This document shows, piece after piece, positions 16,753-24,884 of a stretch of 64,000 bases of DNA. Source of the stretch: Planctomycetia bacterium (GTDB lineage Bacteria > Planctomycetota > Planctomycetia > Pirellulales > UBA1268); NCBI GenBank assembly GCA_021414115.1, contig JAIOPD010000004.1, positions 1 to 64,000 of the forward strand, written 5' to 3'. Below the pieces are notes generated by a model. That model was not told the DNA's origin, searched no databases, and saw nothing but the letters and a program-made list of their open reading frames with translations. Position 1 is the stretch's first letter. Each line of letters begins with the position of its first letter. A program made the translations under genes and the position numbers.

Positions 16753-19700
16753 ATGAAACACTGCGCCAAGGATGCGGCACGGGTTCGTGGCCCGGATTCC
16801 GGGCGTTCCGGGAGAGCCGCCTGGGCGGTGTCCGTGGTGGTCGCCTTCGCGGCGTCCACGGTCGGCGCCAGCCCTGACTTTGCCCGCGAGGTGCGGCCGA
16901 TCCTCTCCAATCGCTGTTTCAAGTGCCACGGCCCCGATGCCGACCGCCAGGAGGCGGGTCTGCGGCTCGACATGCGGGAAGCGGCGACCGCTGAACTCGA
17001 CAGCGGCACGCGGGCGATCGTCCCCGGCCATCCCGACGACAGTGAGATCGTCGCCCGCATCACGAGCACCGACCCCGATCTCGTGATGCCGCCTCCGCAC
17101 ACGAAGGTGTCGCTCACCGAGGATGAAAAACGGATCCTCACCGACTGGATCGCGGCGGGAGCCGAGTACAAAGACCACTGGGCATTCGTGAAGCCGACGA
17201 AGCCCTCCCCGCCCGCTACCGCGAACGCGACGTGGCCACGGAACGAGATCGATCGTTTCGTCCTCGCGCGGTTGGAGCAGGAGGGGATCGCCCCTGCGCC
17301 CGAGGCCGACAAGGCGACACTCTGCCGCCGGGTCTTCCTCGACCTTACGGGTCTGCCGCCGTCGCCGGCCGAACTCGACGCCTTCCTCGCCGACACATCG
17401 CCCGAAGCCTACGAGAAGCTCATCGACTGCCTGCTCGCCAGCCCGCGCTACGGCGAACGCTGGGCCCGCCGCTGGCTCGATTTGGCTCGCTATGCCGACA
17501 CCAACGGCTATGAAAAGGACCGTGAGCGATCGATGTGGCCCTGGCGCGACTGGGTAATCCGGGCCCTCAACGCCGACATGCCGTTCGATCAGTTCACGAT
17601 CAGGCAGATCGCCGGCGACCTTCTCCCCGGAGCCACGACCGACGACATCATCGCGACCGGATTCCATCGCAACACGATGATCAACGAGGAGGGGGGCATC
17701 GACCCGCTCGAGTTTCGATATCTGGCAATGGTCGATCGTGTGGGCACGACGGGCGCGACCTGGCTCGGGCTCACCACGGCCTGCGCCCAATGCCACACGC
17801 ACAAGTTCGACCCGATCCTCCACACCGACTACTTCGGGCTGATGGCGCTGCTCAACAACGCCGACGAGCCGGAGTGGACAATCCCGAGTCCGGAGCAGGC
17901 CCGGCGGCAGGCCGAGATCGTCCGGCGGATCGACGAGGCCTGGAAAAACCTGCCCGACAAATGGCCGGCGCCACGGGTTGCTCCTGCCGAACAGGTGGCC
18001 GGCTCGGGGGAGCCTGCTCCGTCGCCCGACGACACGCCGCGGGCTGCGGCCGACATGGCGGCCCGGTTCGCCACCTGGAATCGCGACGAGACGCAGCGGG
18101 CGGTTGACTGGCGGATCTCGCGGCCCACCACCATGACCACGAACCTTCCGCACCTCGTGTTGCGCGACGACAGCACGGTGCTCGTCAGCGGCGACATCAC
18201 CAAGAGCGACGTCTATGAACTCACGCTGCCGCTGTCCGCCACGCCGGTGCGGGCCGTGCGGCTCGAAGCGCTGCCCGACGCGAGTCTGCCGGGCCACGGT
18301 CCAGGTCTGACGGCCTATGAGGGACCAAAGGGCGATTTTTTCCTGTCGGAATTCGAGGTCACGGCGAACGGACACCGACTCGCGATCGCGAAGGCCACCG
18401 ACTCCTTCCATGGCAAGGCGGCACACAGCACGTCGGAAAGCACCGCCGCCAAGGCCATCGACGGCGACATGTCGAGCGGGTGGAGCACCAACGGCGAGCA
18501 AGGCCGGGCTCACGCGGCGGTCTTTCAGTTTGCCGAGCCAGTGCCGGCGGGCGTGCCGCTGGTCGTGACGCTCCGCTGTGAGCGGCATTTCGCCTGTGGA
18601 CTCGGATGTTTTCGGCTCGCGGTGACCGACAGCGATGCGGCGGAGGCGCGTGGCCGCACCGCCGACGTGGAAGCCGTGCTCGTGAAGCCTCCGGAGACCC
18701 GCACGTCTGCAGAGTCACGGCTCGTGGAACGCAGCTTTCTCGAGGCCATGCCGGAGCTGGCCGAACCGTTGAAGGCGATCCGCACACTGGAGGCCGATCT
18801 CCGTGGTGGCACCAAGACACTCGTGCTGCGGGAGCGGCCCGCCGACAATCCACGCAAGACCTTCCGGCACCATCGCGGTGAGTTCACGCAGCCCAAGGAG
18901 GAGGTCGCGCCGGCCACCCCCGCGTTTCTGCCGCAGTTGCCCGGAGATGCGCCTGCCGACCGGCTGGCGCTTGCACGCTGGCTCGTCTCGTCCGACAACC
19001 CGCTGACGGCTCGCGTCACCGTGAATCGCCACTGGCAGGCGTTCTTGGGCCGCGGCATCGTGCCGTCGCTCGAGGACTTCGGCTACCAGAGCGAGCCACC
19101 GTCGCACCCGCAGCTGCTCGACTGGCTCGCCGCCACGTTCATGCACGACCTGGGCTGGTCGGTGAAAAAACTCCAGCGGCTGATCGTCACCAGTGCCACG
19201 TATCGGCAGACCTCGATGGCCCCGCCGCAGCTCCTGGAACGCGATCCGCAGAACGTGCTCCTGGCCCGCGGACCGCGGGTGCGGCTCGAGGCCGAGGTCA
19301 TCCGCGACTCGATGCTCAAGGCGGCGGGGATCCTCTCGGAGAAAATGAATGGTCCCGGTGTTCGTCCGCCGCAGCCGGAAGGGGTGACGGAGGTGGCCTA
19401 CGGGAATCCGAAGTGGAGTCCCAGCGGCGGGGAGGACCGCTATCGCCGAAGCATCTATACGTTTCAAAAACGGACGGCCCCGTTTGCGATGACGACCACC
19501 TTCGACGGACCCACGGGCGAGGCCTGCGTGCCGCGACGAGAGGTTTCCAACTCGGCGTTGCAGGCGCTGACCCTCCTCAACGATCCGATGTTCGTGGAGG
19601 TGGCCCAGGCCATGGGCCGCGCCGTGATGACGGCCGGCCCCGACGACGCGTCACGGCTCCGCGACCTCGCCCGACGGGTGCTCTCGCGGGAATTCGATGC

Positions 19701-19878
19701 CGATGAAGTCGCCACCATGAACCTCTATCTCGCGGCGCAGCGGCAGCGGCTGGCGGCTGGCGAACTCGACGCCCGGCCCCTCGCCGGCGGCGAGGAGGCC
19801 GATGCGGCCGAACGTGCAGCCTGGATGCTCGCCGCCCGCGCCGTCATGAATCTCGATGAGTCGATCGTCAAGAAGTAG
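16753..19878 (+). CDS. exported DUF1549/DUF1553 protein with planctomycete cytochrome c domain
   Basis: This 1,041-residue protein belongs to the large planctomycete family with a PSCyt1 haem domain, DUF1549 and DUF1553. After a signal/anchor segment (residues about 23-39), the haem motif CFKCH lies at 55-59. DUF1549 follows (EIDRFVLARLEQEGI, GLPPSPAELDAFL, RWLDLARYADTNGYEKD). A discoidin/CBM-like middle is near 490-620, and the C-terminal DUF1553 contains NPLTARVTVNRHWQAFLGRG and FDGPTGEACVPRREVSNSALQALTLLND. The start at 16753 has an AAGGTGG Shine-Dalgarno 3 bases upstream and gives a plausible signal; a longer frame to 16687 is less likely. Family members are thought to act in extracytoplasmic, often polysaccharide-related redox chemistry, but the reaction is unknown. 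The partner DUF1501 gene starts 9 bp later. Confidence 0.9.
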   Translation: MKHCAKDAARVRGPDSGRSGRAAWAVSVVVAFAASTVGASPDFAREVRPILSNRCFKCHGPDADRQEAGLRLDMREAATAELDSGTRAIVPGHPDDSEIVARITSTDPDLVMPPPHTKVSLTEDEKRILTDWIAAGAEYKDHWAFVKPTKPSPPATANATWPRNEIDRFVLARLEQEGIAPAPEADKATLCRRVFLDLTGLPPSPAELDAFLADTSPEAYEKLIDCLLASPRYGERWARRWLDLARYADTNGYEKDRERSMWPWRDWVIRALNADMPFDQFTIRQIAGDLLPGATTDDIIATGFHRNTMINEEGGIDPLEFRYLAMVDRVGTTGATWLGLTTACAQCHTHKFDPILHTDYFGLMALLNNADEPEWTIPSPEQARRQAEIVRRIDEAWKNLPDKWPAPRVAPAEQVAGSGEPAPSPDDTPRAAADMAARFATWNRDETQRAVDWRISRPTTMTTNLPHLVLRDDSTVLVSGDITKSDVYELTLPLSATPVRAVRLEALPDASLPGHGPGLTAYEGPKGDFFLSEFEVTANGHRLAIAKATDSFHGKAAHSTSESTAAKAIDGDMSSGWSTNGEQGRAHAAVFQFAEPVPAGVPLVVTLRCERHFACGLGCFRLAVTDSDAAEARGRTADVEAVLVKPPETRTSAESRLVERSFLEAMPELAEPLKAIRTLEADLRGGTKTLVLRERPADNPRKTFRHHRGEFTQPKEEVAPATPAFLPQLPGDAPADRLALARWLVSSDNPLTARVTVNRHWQAFLGRGIVPSLEDFGYQSEPPSHPQLLDWLAATFMHDLGWSVKKLQRLIVTSATYRQTSMAPPQLLERDPQNVLLARGPRVRLEAEVIRDSMLKAAGILSEKMNGPGVRPPQPEGVTEVAYGNPKWSPSGGEDRYRRSIYTFQKRTAPFAMTTTFDGPTGEACVPRREVSNSALQALTLLNDPMFVEVAQAMGRAVMTAGPDDASRLRDLARRVLSREFDADEVATMNLYLAAQRQRLAAGELDARPLAGGEEADAAERAAWMLAARAVMNLDESIVKK

Positions 19879-19887
19879 GAAGCCATC

Positions 19888-21318
19888 ATGCACCCCATGC
19901 TCGGCATCACGCGTCGCCACTTTTTCCAGGACTGCGGCATCGGCGTCGGCAAGATCGCCCTGGCGGGACTGCTCGCCGAGTCGCTACCGGCCGCCGCTCG
20001 CGCCGCGGCCGCGATACCCTCGCCGTTGAGCCCGAAGCCGGCGCATTTTCCCGGGCGGGCGAAGGCAGTCATTCAGCTCTTCATGGCCGGTGCGCCCAGC
20101 CAGCTCGACATGTTCGACTACAAACCGAAACTCGCGGCGATGGAAGGCAAGCCGATCCCTCCCGAGGTGATCGGCGGCCAGCGCTACGCGTTCATCCGCC
20201 CGGATGCCGCGGTGCTGGGGCCGCAATACAAATTCGCGAAGCATGGCCAGAGCGGGGCCGAGCTCTCCGAGGCACTGCCACACCTCGCGAAGGTGGTTGA
20301 CGACATCGCGATCGTGAAGAGCTGCCGCACCGACCAGTTCAACCACGCCCCGGCGCAGATCTTCATGAACTGCGGCTTCGCCCAGCCGGGCCGACCGAGC
20401 ATCGGCTCATGGGTGACCTATGGAATCGGCAGCGAGGGCCGCGACCTGCCGGCTTTCATCGTGATGAGCACGGGTTCAGGAATCAGCGGCGGCGCGGCCA
20501 ACTGGTCGAGTGGCTTCCTCCCGAGCATCCACACCGGCACGCGGTTTCGTAACGCCGGCTCACCAATCCTCAACGTCGATTCGCCGGAGGGGGCCGACAT
20601 GCGGCTGGCCGCCGACACGCTCGACGTGGTCGCGGCCCTCAACCGCCGCCGGCTATCGCTCGATGGAGATCCGGAGATCGCCACACGGATCGCGAGCTAC
20701 GAGATGGCGCATCGGCTCCAGACGTCGGCCCCGGAACTGATGAACCTGGCTGACGAGACGCCCGAGACACTCGCGCTGTATGGCTGCAAGCCGGACGAGG
20801 CGAGTTTCGCGCGGGCCTGCCTGATCGCCCGCCGTCTGGTGGAGCGAGGGGTGCGGTTCGTGACGATCTATCACGAGGGCTGGGATGGCCACAGCGACGT
20901 GGCGGGCAACGTCAGGAACAACTGCGGGAAGACCGACCAGGCCAGCGCCGCGCTCGTGGCCGACCTCAAGCGCCACGGCATGCTCGACAGCACGCTCGTC
21001 GTCTGGGGGGGTGAGTTTGGGCGGACGCCGATGGTGGAGGCGAGCGCCGTGCTGCAGCGATCCAAGGGACGTGACCACCATCCCAACGCATTCACCATGT
21101 GGCTTGCTGGCGGCGGCATCCGGGGCGGTGTCACCTATGGCGAAACCGACGAGCTTGGTTTTCACATCGCCCGCGACGAGGTCCACGTGCACGACCTGCA
21201 GGCCACGATCATGCATTGTCTGGGCCTCGACCACGAGCGGCTCACCTACCGCTACCAGGGACGGGATTTCCGGCTGACCGACGTGCATGGCCACGTGGTC
21301 ACAGGGATCCTCGCCTGA
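19888..21318 (+). CDS. Tat-exported DUF1501 sulfatase-fold protein
   Basis: This 476-residue protein opens with a twin-arginine signal (ITRRHFFQDCGIGVGKIAL...), followed by the DUF1501 domain. Recognisable motifs are AVIQLFMAGAPSQLDMFDYKP, VKSCRTDQFNHAPAQIFMN, RGVRFVTIYHEGWDGHSDV and VVWGGEFGRTP. The fold is related to alkaline phosphatase/sulfatase enzymes, but a catalytic nucleophile is not evident by eye. DUF1501 is encoded almost always next to DUF1549/DUF1553 proteins, and the 9-bp spacing here implies one transcript and a shared extracytoplasmic pathway. Confidence 0.9.
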   Translation: MHPMLGITRRHFFQDCGIGVGKIALAGLLAESLPAAARAAAAIPSPLSPKPAHFPGRAKAVIQLFMAGAPSQLDMFDYKPKLAAMEGKPIPPEVIGGQRYAFIRPDAAVLGPQYKFAKHGQSGAELSEALPHLAKVVDDIAIVKSCRTDQFNHAPAQIFMNCGFAQPGRPSIGSWVTYGIGSEGRDLPAFIVMSTGSGISGGAANWSSGFLPSIHTGTRFRNAGSPILNVDSPEGADMRLAADTLDVVAALNRRRLSLDGDPEIATRIASYEMAHRLQTSAPELMNLADETPETLALYGCKPDEASFARACLIARRLVERGVRFVTIYHEGWDGHSDVAGNVRNNCGKTDQASAALVADLKRHGMLDSTLVVWGGEFGRTPMVEASAVLQRSKGRDHHPNAFTMWLAGGGIRGGVTYGETDELGFHIARDEVHVHDLQATIMHCLGLDHERLTYRYQGRDFRLTDVHGHVVTGILA

Positions 21319-21400
21319 GTAAGATAGGCGTCTGGCCTGGTGGGCTCGGCCATGCCTCGCCCGAACAGAGTCCGAGATCCTCCCCGCTTTGGAGACCCGA

Positions 21401-22420
21401 ATGCGCACGCTGCTCTTGTCGCTCGTCCTGCTCGTGATCGCTGGTCCGGCCCCGGCCGCCGATCCGTGGCTCGTTTTTGAAGGGGGCGACGGCCTCGGTA
21501 AGGGCAAGCACGTCGTGCTGGTGAGCGGCGACGAGGAGTACCGCAGCGAGGAGGCGCTCACGCAACTCGCCAAGATTCTGGCCACGCGTCACGGGTTCAC
21601 CTGCACCGTGCTCTACGCGATCGATCCGGCGACCGGCGAGATCAGCCCCAACAAGGGGGACAACATCCCGGGCCTCGAGGCCCTGCGGAAGGCCGACCTG
21701 ATGGTGATCGCCACCCGGTTTCGCAACCTGCCCGACGAGCAGATGAAAGATGTCGACGACTATCTGCGGGCCGGCAAGCCCGTGATCGGCCTGCGGACGG
21801 CGACGCACGGCTTCAATATTCCCAAAGACAGGGCGTATGCCCACTATGGCAACGGCTACGGAGGCGAGAAGAAGGAATGGGCCGACGGCTTCGGTCGGGC
21901 CGTGCTCGGTGAAAAGTGGATCAGCCACCACGGCCACCATGGCCACGAGAGCACTCGCGGTCTGATCGCTCCCGGCGCGAAGGAGCATCCGATTCTTCGC
22001 GGCATCGCCGACGGCGACATCTGGGGGCCGACCGACGTCTACGGCGTGCGGCTGCCGCTCCCCGGCGACGCGCAGCCGCTCGTTCTCGGGCAGGTGCTCG
22101 AGGGCATGAAGCCCGACTCGCCAGTGGTGGAAGGGGCCGACGCCAAGAAGAACGATCCCATGATGCCGGTGGCGTGGGTGAAAACGTATGCCGTCGAGGG
22201 AGGTCCGAGCGGTCGCGTCTTCACCACCACGATGGGGGCGGCCACCGACCTGGCTTCGGAGGGCATGCGGCGGCTCCTGGTCAACGCCTGCTACTGGGCT
22301 ACGGGGCTCGAGGAGAAGATTCCGGAGAAAACGGTCGTTGACGTCGTGGGGACGTTCGAGCCGACGGCATTCGGATTCAACGGTGCCAAAAAAGGACTGA
22401 AGCCTGCCGACCTGCGGTGA
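21401..22420 (+). CDS. exported ThuA-domain protein
   Basis: This 339-residue protein has a signal peptide (MRTLLLSLVLLVIAGPAPAA) and a ThuA-type class-I-glutamine-amidotransferase-like domain: HVVLVSGDEEYRSEEALTQL, a YLRAGKPVIGLRTATHGF motif, WISHHGHHGHEST, and a C-terminal RVFTTTMGAATDLASEGMRRLL. ThuA domains are associated with carbohydrate utilisation in other bacteria and are very common in planctomycetes. The start at 21401 is preceded by GGAG 6 bases upstream; an in-frame ATG at 21389 is possible. It lies 82 bp after the DUF1501 gene on the same strand. Confidence 0.82.
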   Translation: MRTLLLSLVLLVIAGPAPAADPWLVFEGGDGLGKGKHVVLVSGDEEYRSEEALTQLAKILATRHGFTCTVLYAIDPATGEISPNKGDNIPGLEALRKADLMVIATRFRNLPDEQMKDVDDYLRAGKPVIGLRTATHGFNIPKDRAYAHYGNGYGGEKKEWADGFGRAVLGEKWISHHGHHGHESTRGLIAPGAKEHPILRGIADGDIWGPTDVYGVRLPLPGDAQPLVLGQVLEGMKPDSPVVEGADAKKNDPMMPVAWVKTYAVEGGPSGRVFTTTMGAATDLASEGMRRLLVNACYWATGLEEKIPEKTVVDVVGTFEPTAFGFNGAKKGLKPADLR

Positions 22421-22450
22421 TCGAACCATCCTGTCGCCTGGAGACCAGCC

Positions 22451-23434
22451 ATGCTCGCCCCGCCCCAGGGTGATCGTAGTGACGACCGGCTCACCGAGTT
22501 GGCCCGTTACCACGATTATCGCTACGCCTCCAACCCGCTCTCCGACGGCACGCTCGCCGGTGTGCCCGCCGCTCGCTGGGGTGCCGAGTTGCACGAGCGC
22601 GGCCCGACGCGGACGCTGCCGCTCGATTCGAGCGTGACGCTCGGCGTGGTCGGGCCGGCCACCACACCGAGCCTCTGCGCCAACTTTGTCCACATCGGCC
22701 CCGGCGAAGCCCATGTCACCGACGCCAATGCGACGAGCCAACTCTTCTTCGTGATGCGGGGGGCCGGATCGACGCGGCTCGGTGACGGCACGGAGTATGC
22801 GTGGCATGCCGGTGACCTGTTCACGCTGCCCGCCGGCAGTCGGGCGCTGCATGCGGCCGCCGAGGACGCGGCCCTCTACTGGGTGCATGACGGACCGCTG
22901 CTGCGGTATCTCGGCGTCGAGGCCCGCGAGCCGCAGTTCCCGCCGACAATCTATCGTCGGGCGGAGATCATGGAGGCGCTTGAGACGATCGTCCGCGATC
23001 CCTCCAGTGCGACGGCGAATCGCCTCAGCGTGCTGCTCGGCAGCCGGCTGTTTCCCCAGACAATGACGATCACGCACGTCATGTGGGCGATGTTCGGCCT
23101 CCTGCCGGTGGGTGCCGTCCAGGCTCCCCACCGCCACCAGTCCGTCGCGGTCGATCTCGTCGTCGATGCGAAGCCGGGCTGCTACACGATGGTCGGCAGG
23201 TCGCTCGACAAGGAGGGCCGTGTCGCGGACGGCCAGCGATTCGACTGGCAGCCCCACTCCGTGTTCGTGACGCCCCCGGGGCTCTGGCACTCCCACCACA
23301 ACGAGTCGGGCTTCCCGGCCCACATCCTCCCGATCCAGGACGCCGGCCTGCACACGTATCTCCGGACGCTCGACATCCGCTTCAGCCGTGCGAACCAAGG
23401 CGGGGGCAGCGACGTCACGGAACATGCCGGCTGA
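22451..23434 (+). CDS. double-cupin protein
   Basis: This 327-residue protein has two cupin barrels. In the N-terminal one, FFVMRGAGSTRLGDG and WHAGDLFTLPAGSRALH (residues about 95-140) match the two conserved cupin motifs. In the C-terminal one, APHRHQSVAVDLVV near 225-239 is followed by PHSVFVTPPGLWHSHHNES. The His-x-His and later histidines could bind a metal. The architecture resembles gentisate-type ring-cleaving dioxygenases, but the substrate cannot be read from sequence. There is no signal peptide, so it is probably cytoplasmic. It is 30 bp after the ThuA gene and convergent with the BBP7 gene. Confidence 0.75.
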   Translation: MLAPPQGDRSDDRLTELARYHDYRYASNPLSDGTLAGVPAARWGAELHERGPTRTLPLDSSVTLGVVGPATTPSLCANFVHIGPGEAHVTDANATSQLFFVMRGAGSTRLGDGTEYAWHAGDLFTLPAGSRALHAAAEDAALYWVHDGPLLRYLGVEAREPQFPPTIYRRAEIMEALETIVRDPSSATANRLSVLLGSRLFPQTMTITHVMWAMFGLLPVGAVQAPHRHQSVAVDLVVDAKPGCYTMVGRSLDKEGRVADGQRFDWQPHSVFVTPPGLWHSHHNESGFPAHILPIQDAGLHTYLRTLDIRFSRANQGGGSDVTEHAG

Positions 23435-23449
23435 AGACCGGCCGCCGCG

Positions 23450-24715
23450 CTACCAGCGGCCTTCGAGACCCAGGCTCACACCCTGCACGAGCGTGCTGCC
23501 GTTGGCGTTGATCGAGCCCGTGGTCGGAGCGACGCCGCCGGCAGGCTGCGTGAGGACCTGACTGCTGAGCTGCTGCGTCGGCTGCACGAGGCCGGAGAGC
23601 CAAAGGCCGAAGTATCCGAAGCGGAAGTCGAGGCAGCTCGTGATCGGCACGACTCCGGTGAAGCCCAGCTCGCCCACGAATGCACAGCCCACGGGAGACT
23701 GGTTGATCGTCACACCCTGGGAGACGAACGAGCCTGTCGCGTTCGACTGGGAGAGCGAACTCTGAACGCCGTTGTTGTAGTAGGCCCCCGCCTTGATCAG
23801 CGAATCGATTCGCATCCAGGGGAGCGTGAGGAGCAGGGCATCGAGGCCGATCTGGCCGCCGTAGAGGCTGTTGATGGAACTCGTGTTGTAATAGTCGGTC
23901 TGGGAGGGAATCACGCCATTGGCCGTGGTCGTGAGCGAGAAGTCTTCCTGCCACTCGACCCAGCGAAATCCGCCAAGAAACCTCAGGTGCTCGCTCAGGC
24001 CCCAGTGCCGATTGAGTTCGTAACTCTGAAGAGACGCCCCGAGATTCGCATTCCCGACGTCGAAGTTTCCGGTGCCGGCGTTGCCGTAGATGCCGGGAGG
24101 GGCGAGTGCGTAGGCATCGCTCTGAGCGGAGAGCGGCCGCTGGCTCCGCCAGTTGGCGGCCCGCAGATAGGTGCTCTCCCAGCCGGTGCCATTGCAGGTA
24201 TTGAAGCGGTACAGCGAGAACCGCGGCCCGGCGGCAGCCTCGCTGTCCATCCCGTTGGCGTTGAGAATCGGTCGGCCCGCCAGTCCGGTGTTGACCAGCG
24301 GCCGTGCCGGCGGTGCGTTTCGCCACAGGATGAGGGCGTCGGTGCGGGCGATCCAGCAGGCATTGCCCTTGTCGTGGAGCCCGCAGAACGGGTTTTGCGG
24401 AGCGCAACATCCAGTTGGATAGGCACCATCCACGCACGACAGGCAATCGACTGTGCATCCCTCGGCACCGCAGCCCTGCTGTCCGTATGGTGTGACTGCA
24501 TACGCAGTGTCGTCGGCGGTCGTTACTCCTGCTTCGGCCGGCGCGACTTCCGAAAAGTCATGGGAGTCCACCAGCACCGAGTTGGGTGGATCGACATCCC
24601 AGGCGTCCTGCGCCAGGGTGAAGGTTCCAAAAGCGCTGGCGACGAGCGTCAGCAGGAGTCTGACGGTCAGTGAGGGGCTGGCGAACGTACCGTACATGCT
24701 GCCTTGTACCGCCAT
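23450..24715 (-). CDS. BBP7-type outer-membrane beta-barrel protein
   Basis: This protein of about 421 residues is a planctomycete BBP7 family porin-like barrel. It has a signal peptide ending near TFTLAQ and a cysteine-rich stretch (GCGAEGCTVDCLSC, GCCAPQNPFCG). The conserved barrel signature includes WGLSEHLRFLGGFRWVEW, QIGLDALLL and LDFRFGYFGLWLSGLVQP. It terminates in GVSLGLEGRW, a C-terminal aromatic typical of outer-membrane barrels. ATG 24715 is chosen because a GGAG lies about 9 bases upstream; an in-frame ATG at 24745 would add 10 residues. The cysteine cluster before the barrel is unusual and may form disulphides or bind metal. It is monocistronic. Confidence 0.82.
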   Translation of the reverse strand: MAVQGSMYGTFASPSLTVRLLLTLVASAFGTFTLAQDAWDVDPPNSVLVDSHDFSEVAPAEAGVTTADDTAYAVTPYGQQGCGAEGCTVDCLSCVDGAYPTGCCAPQNPFCGLHDKGNACWIARTDALILWRNAPPARPLVNTGLAGRPILNANGMDSEAAAGPRFSLYRFNTCNGTGWESTYLRAANWRSQRPLSAQSDAYALAPPGIYGNAGTGNFDVGNANLGASLQSYELNRHWGLSEHLRFLGGFRWVEWQEDFSLTTTANGVIPSQTDYYNTSSINSLYGGQIGLDALLLTLPWMRIDSLIKAGAYYNNGVQSSLSQSNATGSFVSQGVTINQSPVGCAFVGELGFTGVVPITSCLDFRFGYFGLWLSGLVQPTQQLSSQVLTQPAGGVAPTTGSINANGSTLVQGVSLGLEGRW

Positions 24716-24884
24716 GGATGCTGTCTCCGTGAAAAAGTCCTGCATGTCGGGTGGAATCGGTCGTGCCGGTCATTCCGCCGCATGTAGCCGTTCATGCTTC
24801 CTGTCACGTGGGCTGGGCTGACCTTGCGGGCGATCCCCGGTCTGCCACCCTTCGCTACCCGACCCAGATTGCGGGCAACGGCGG

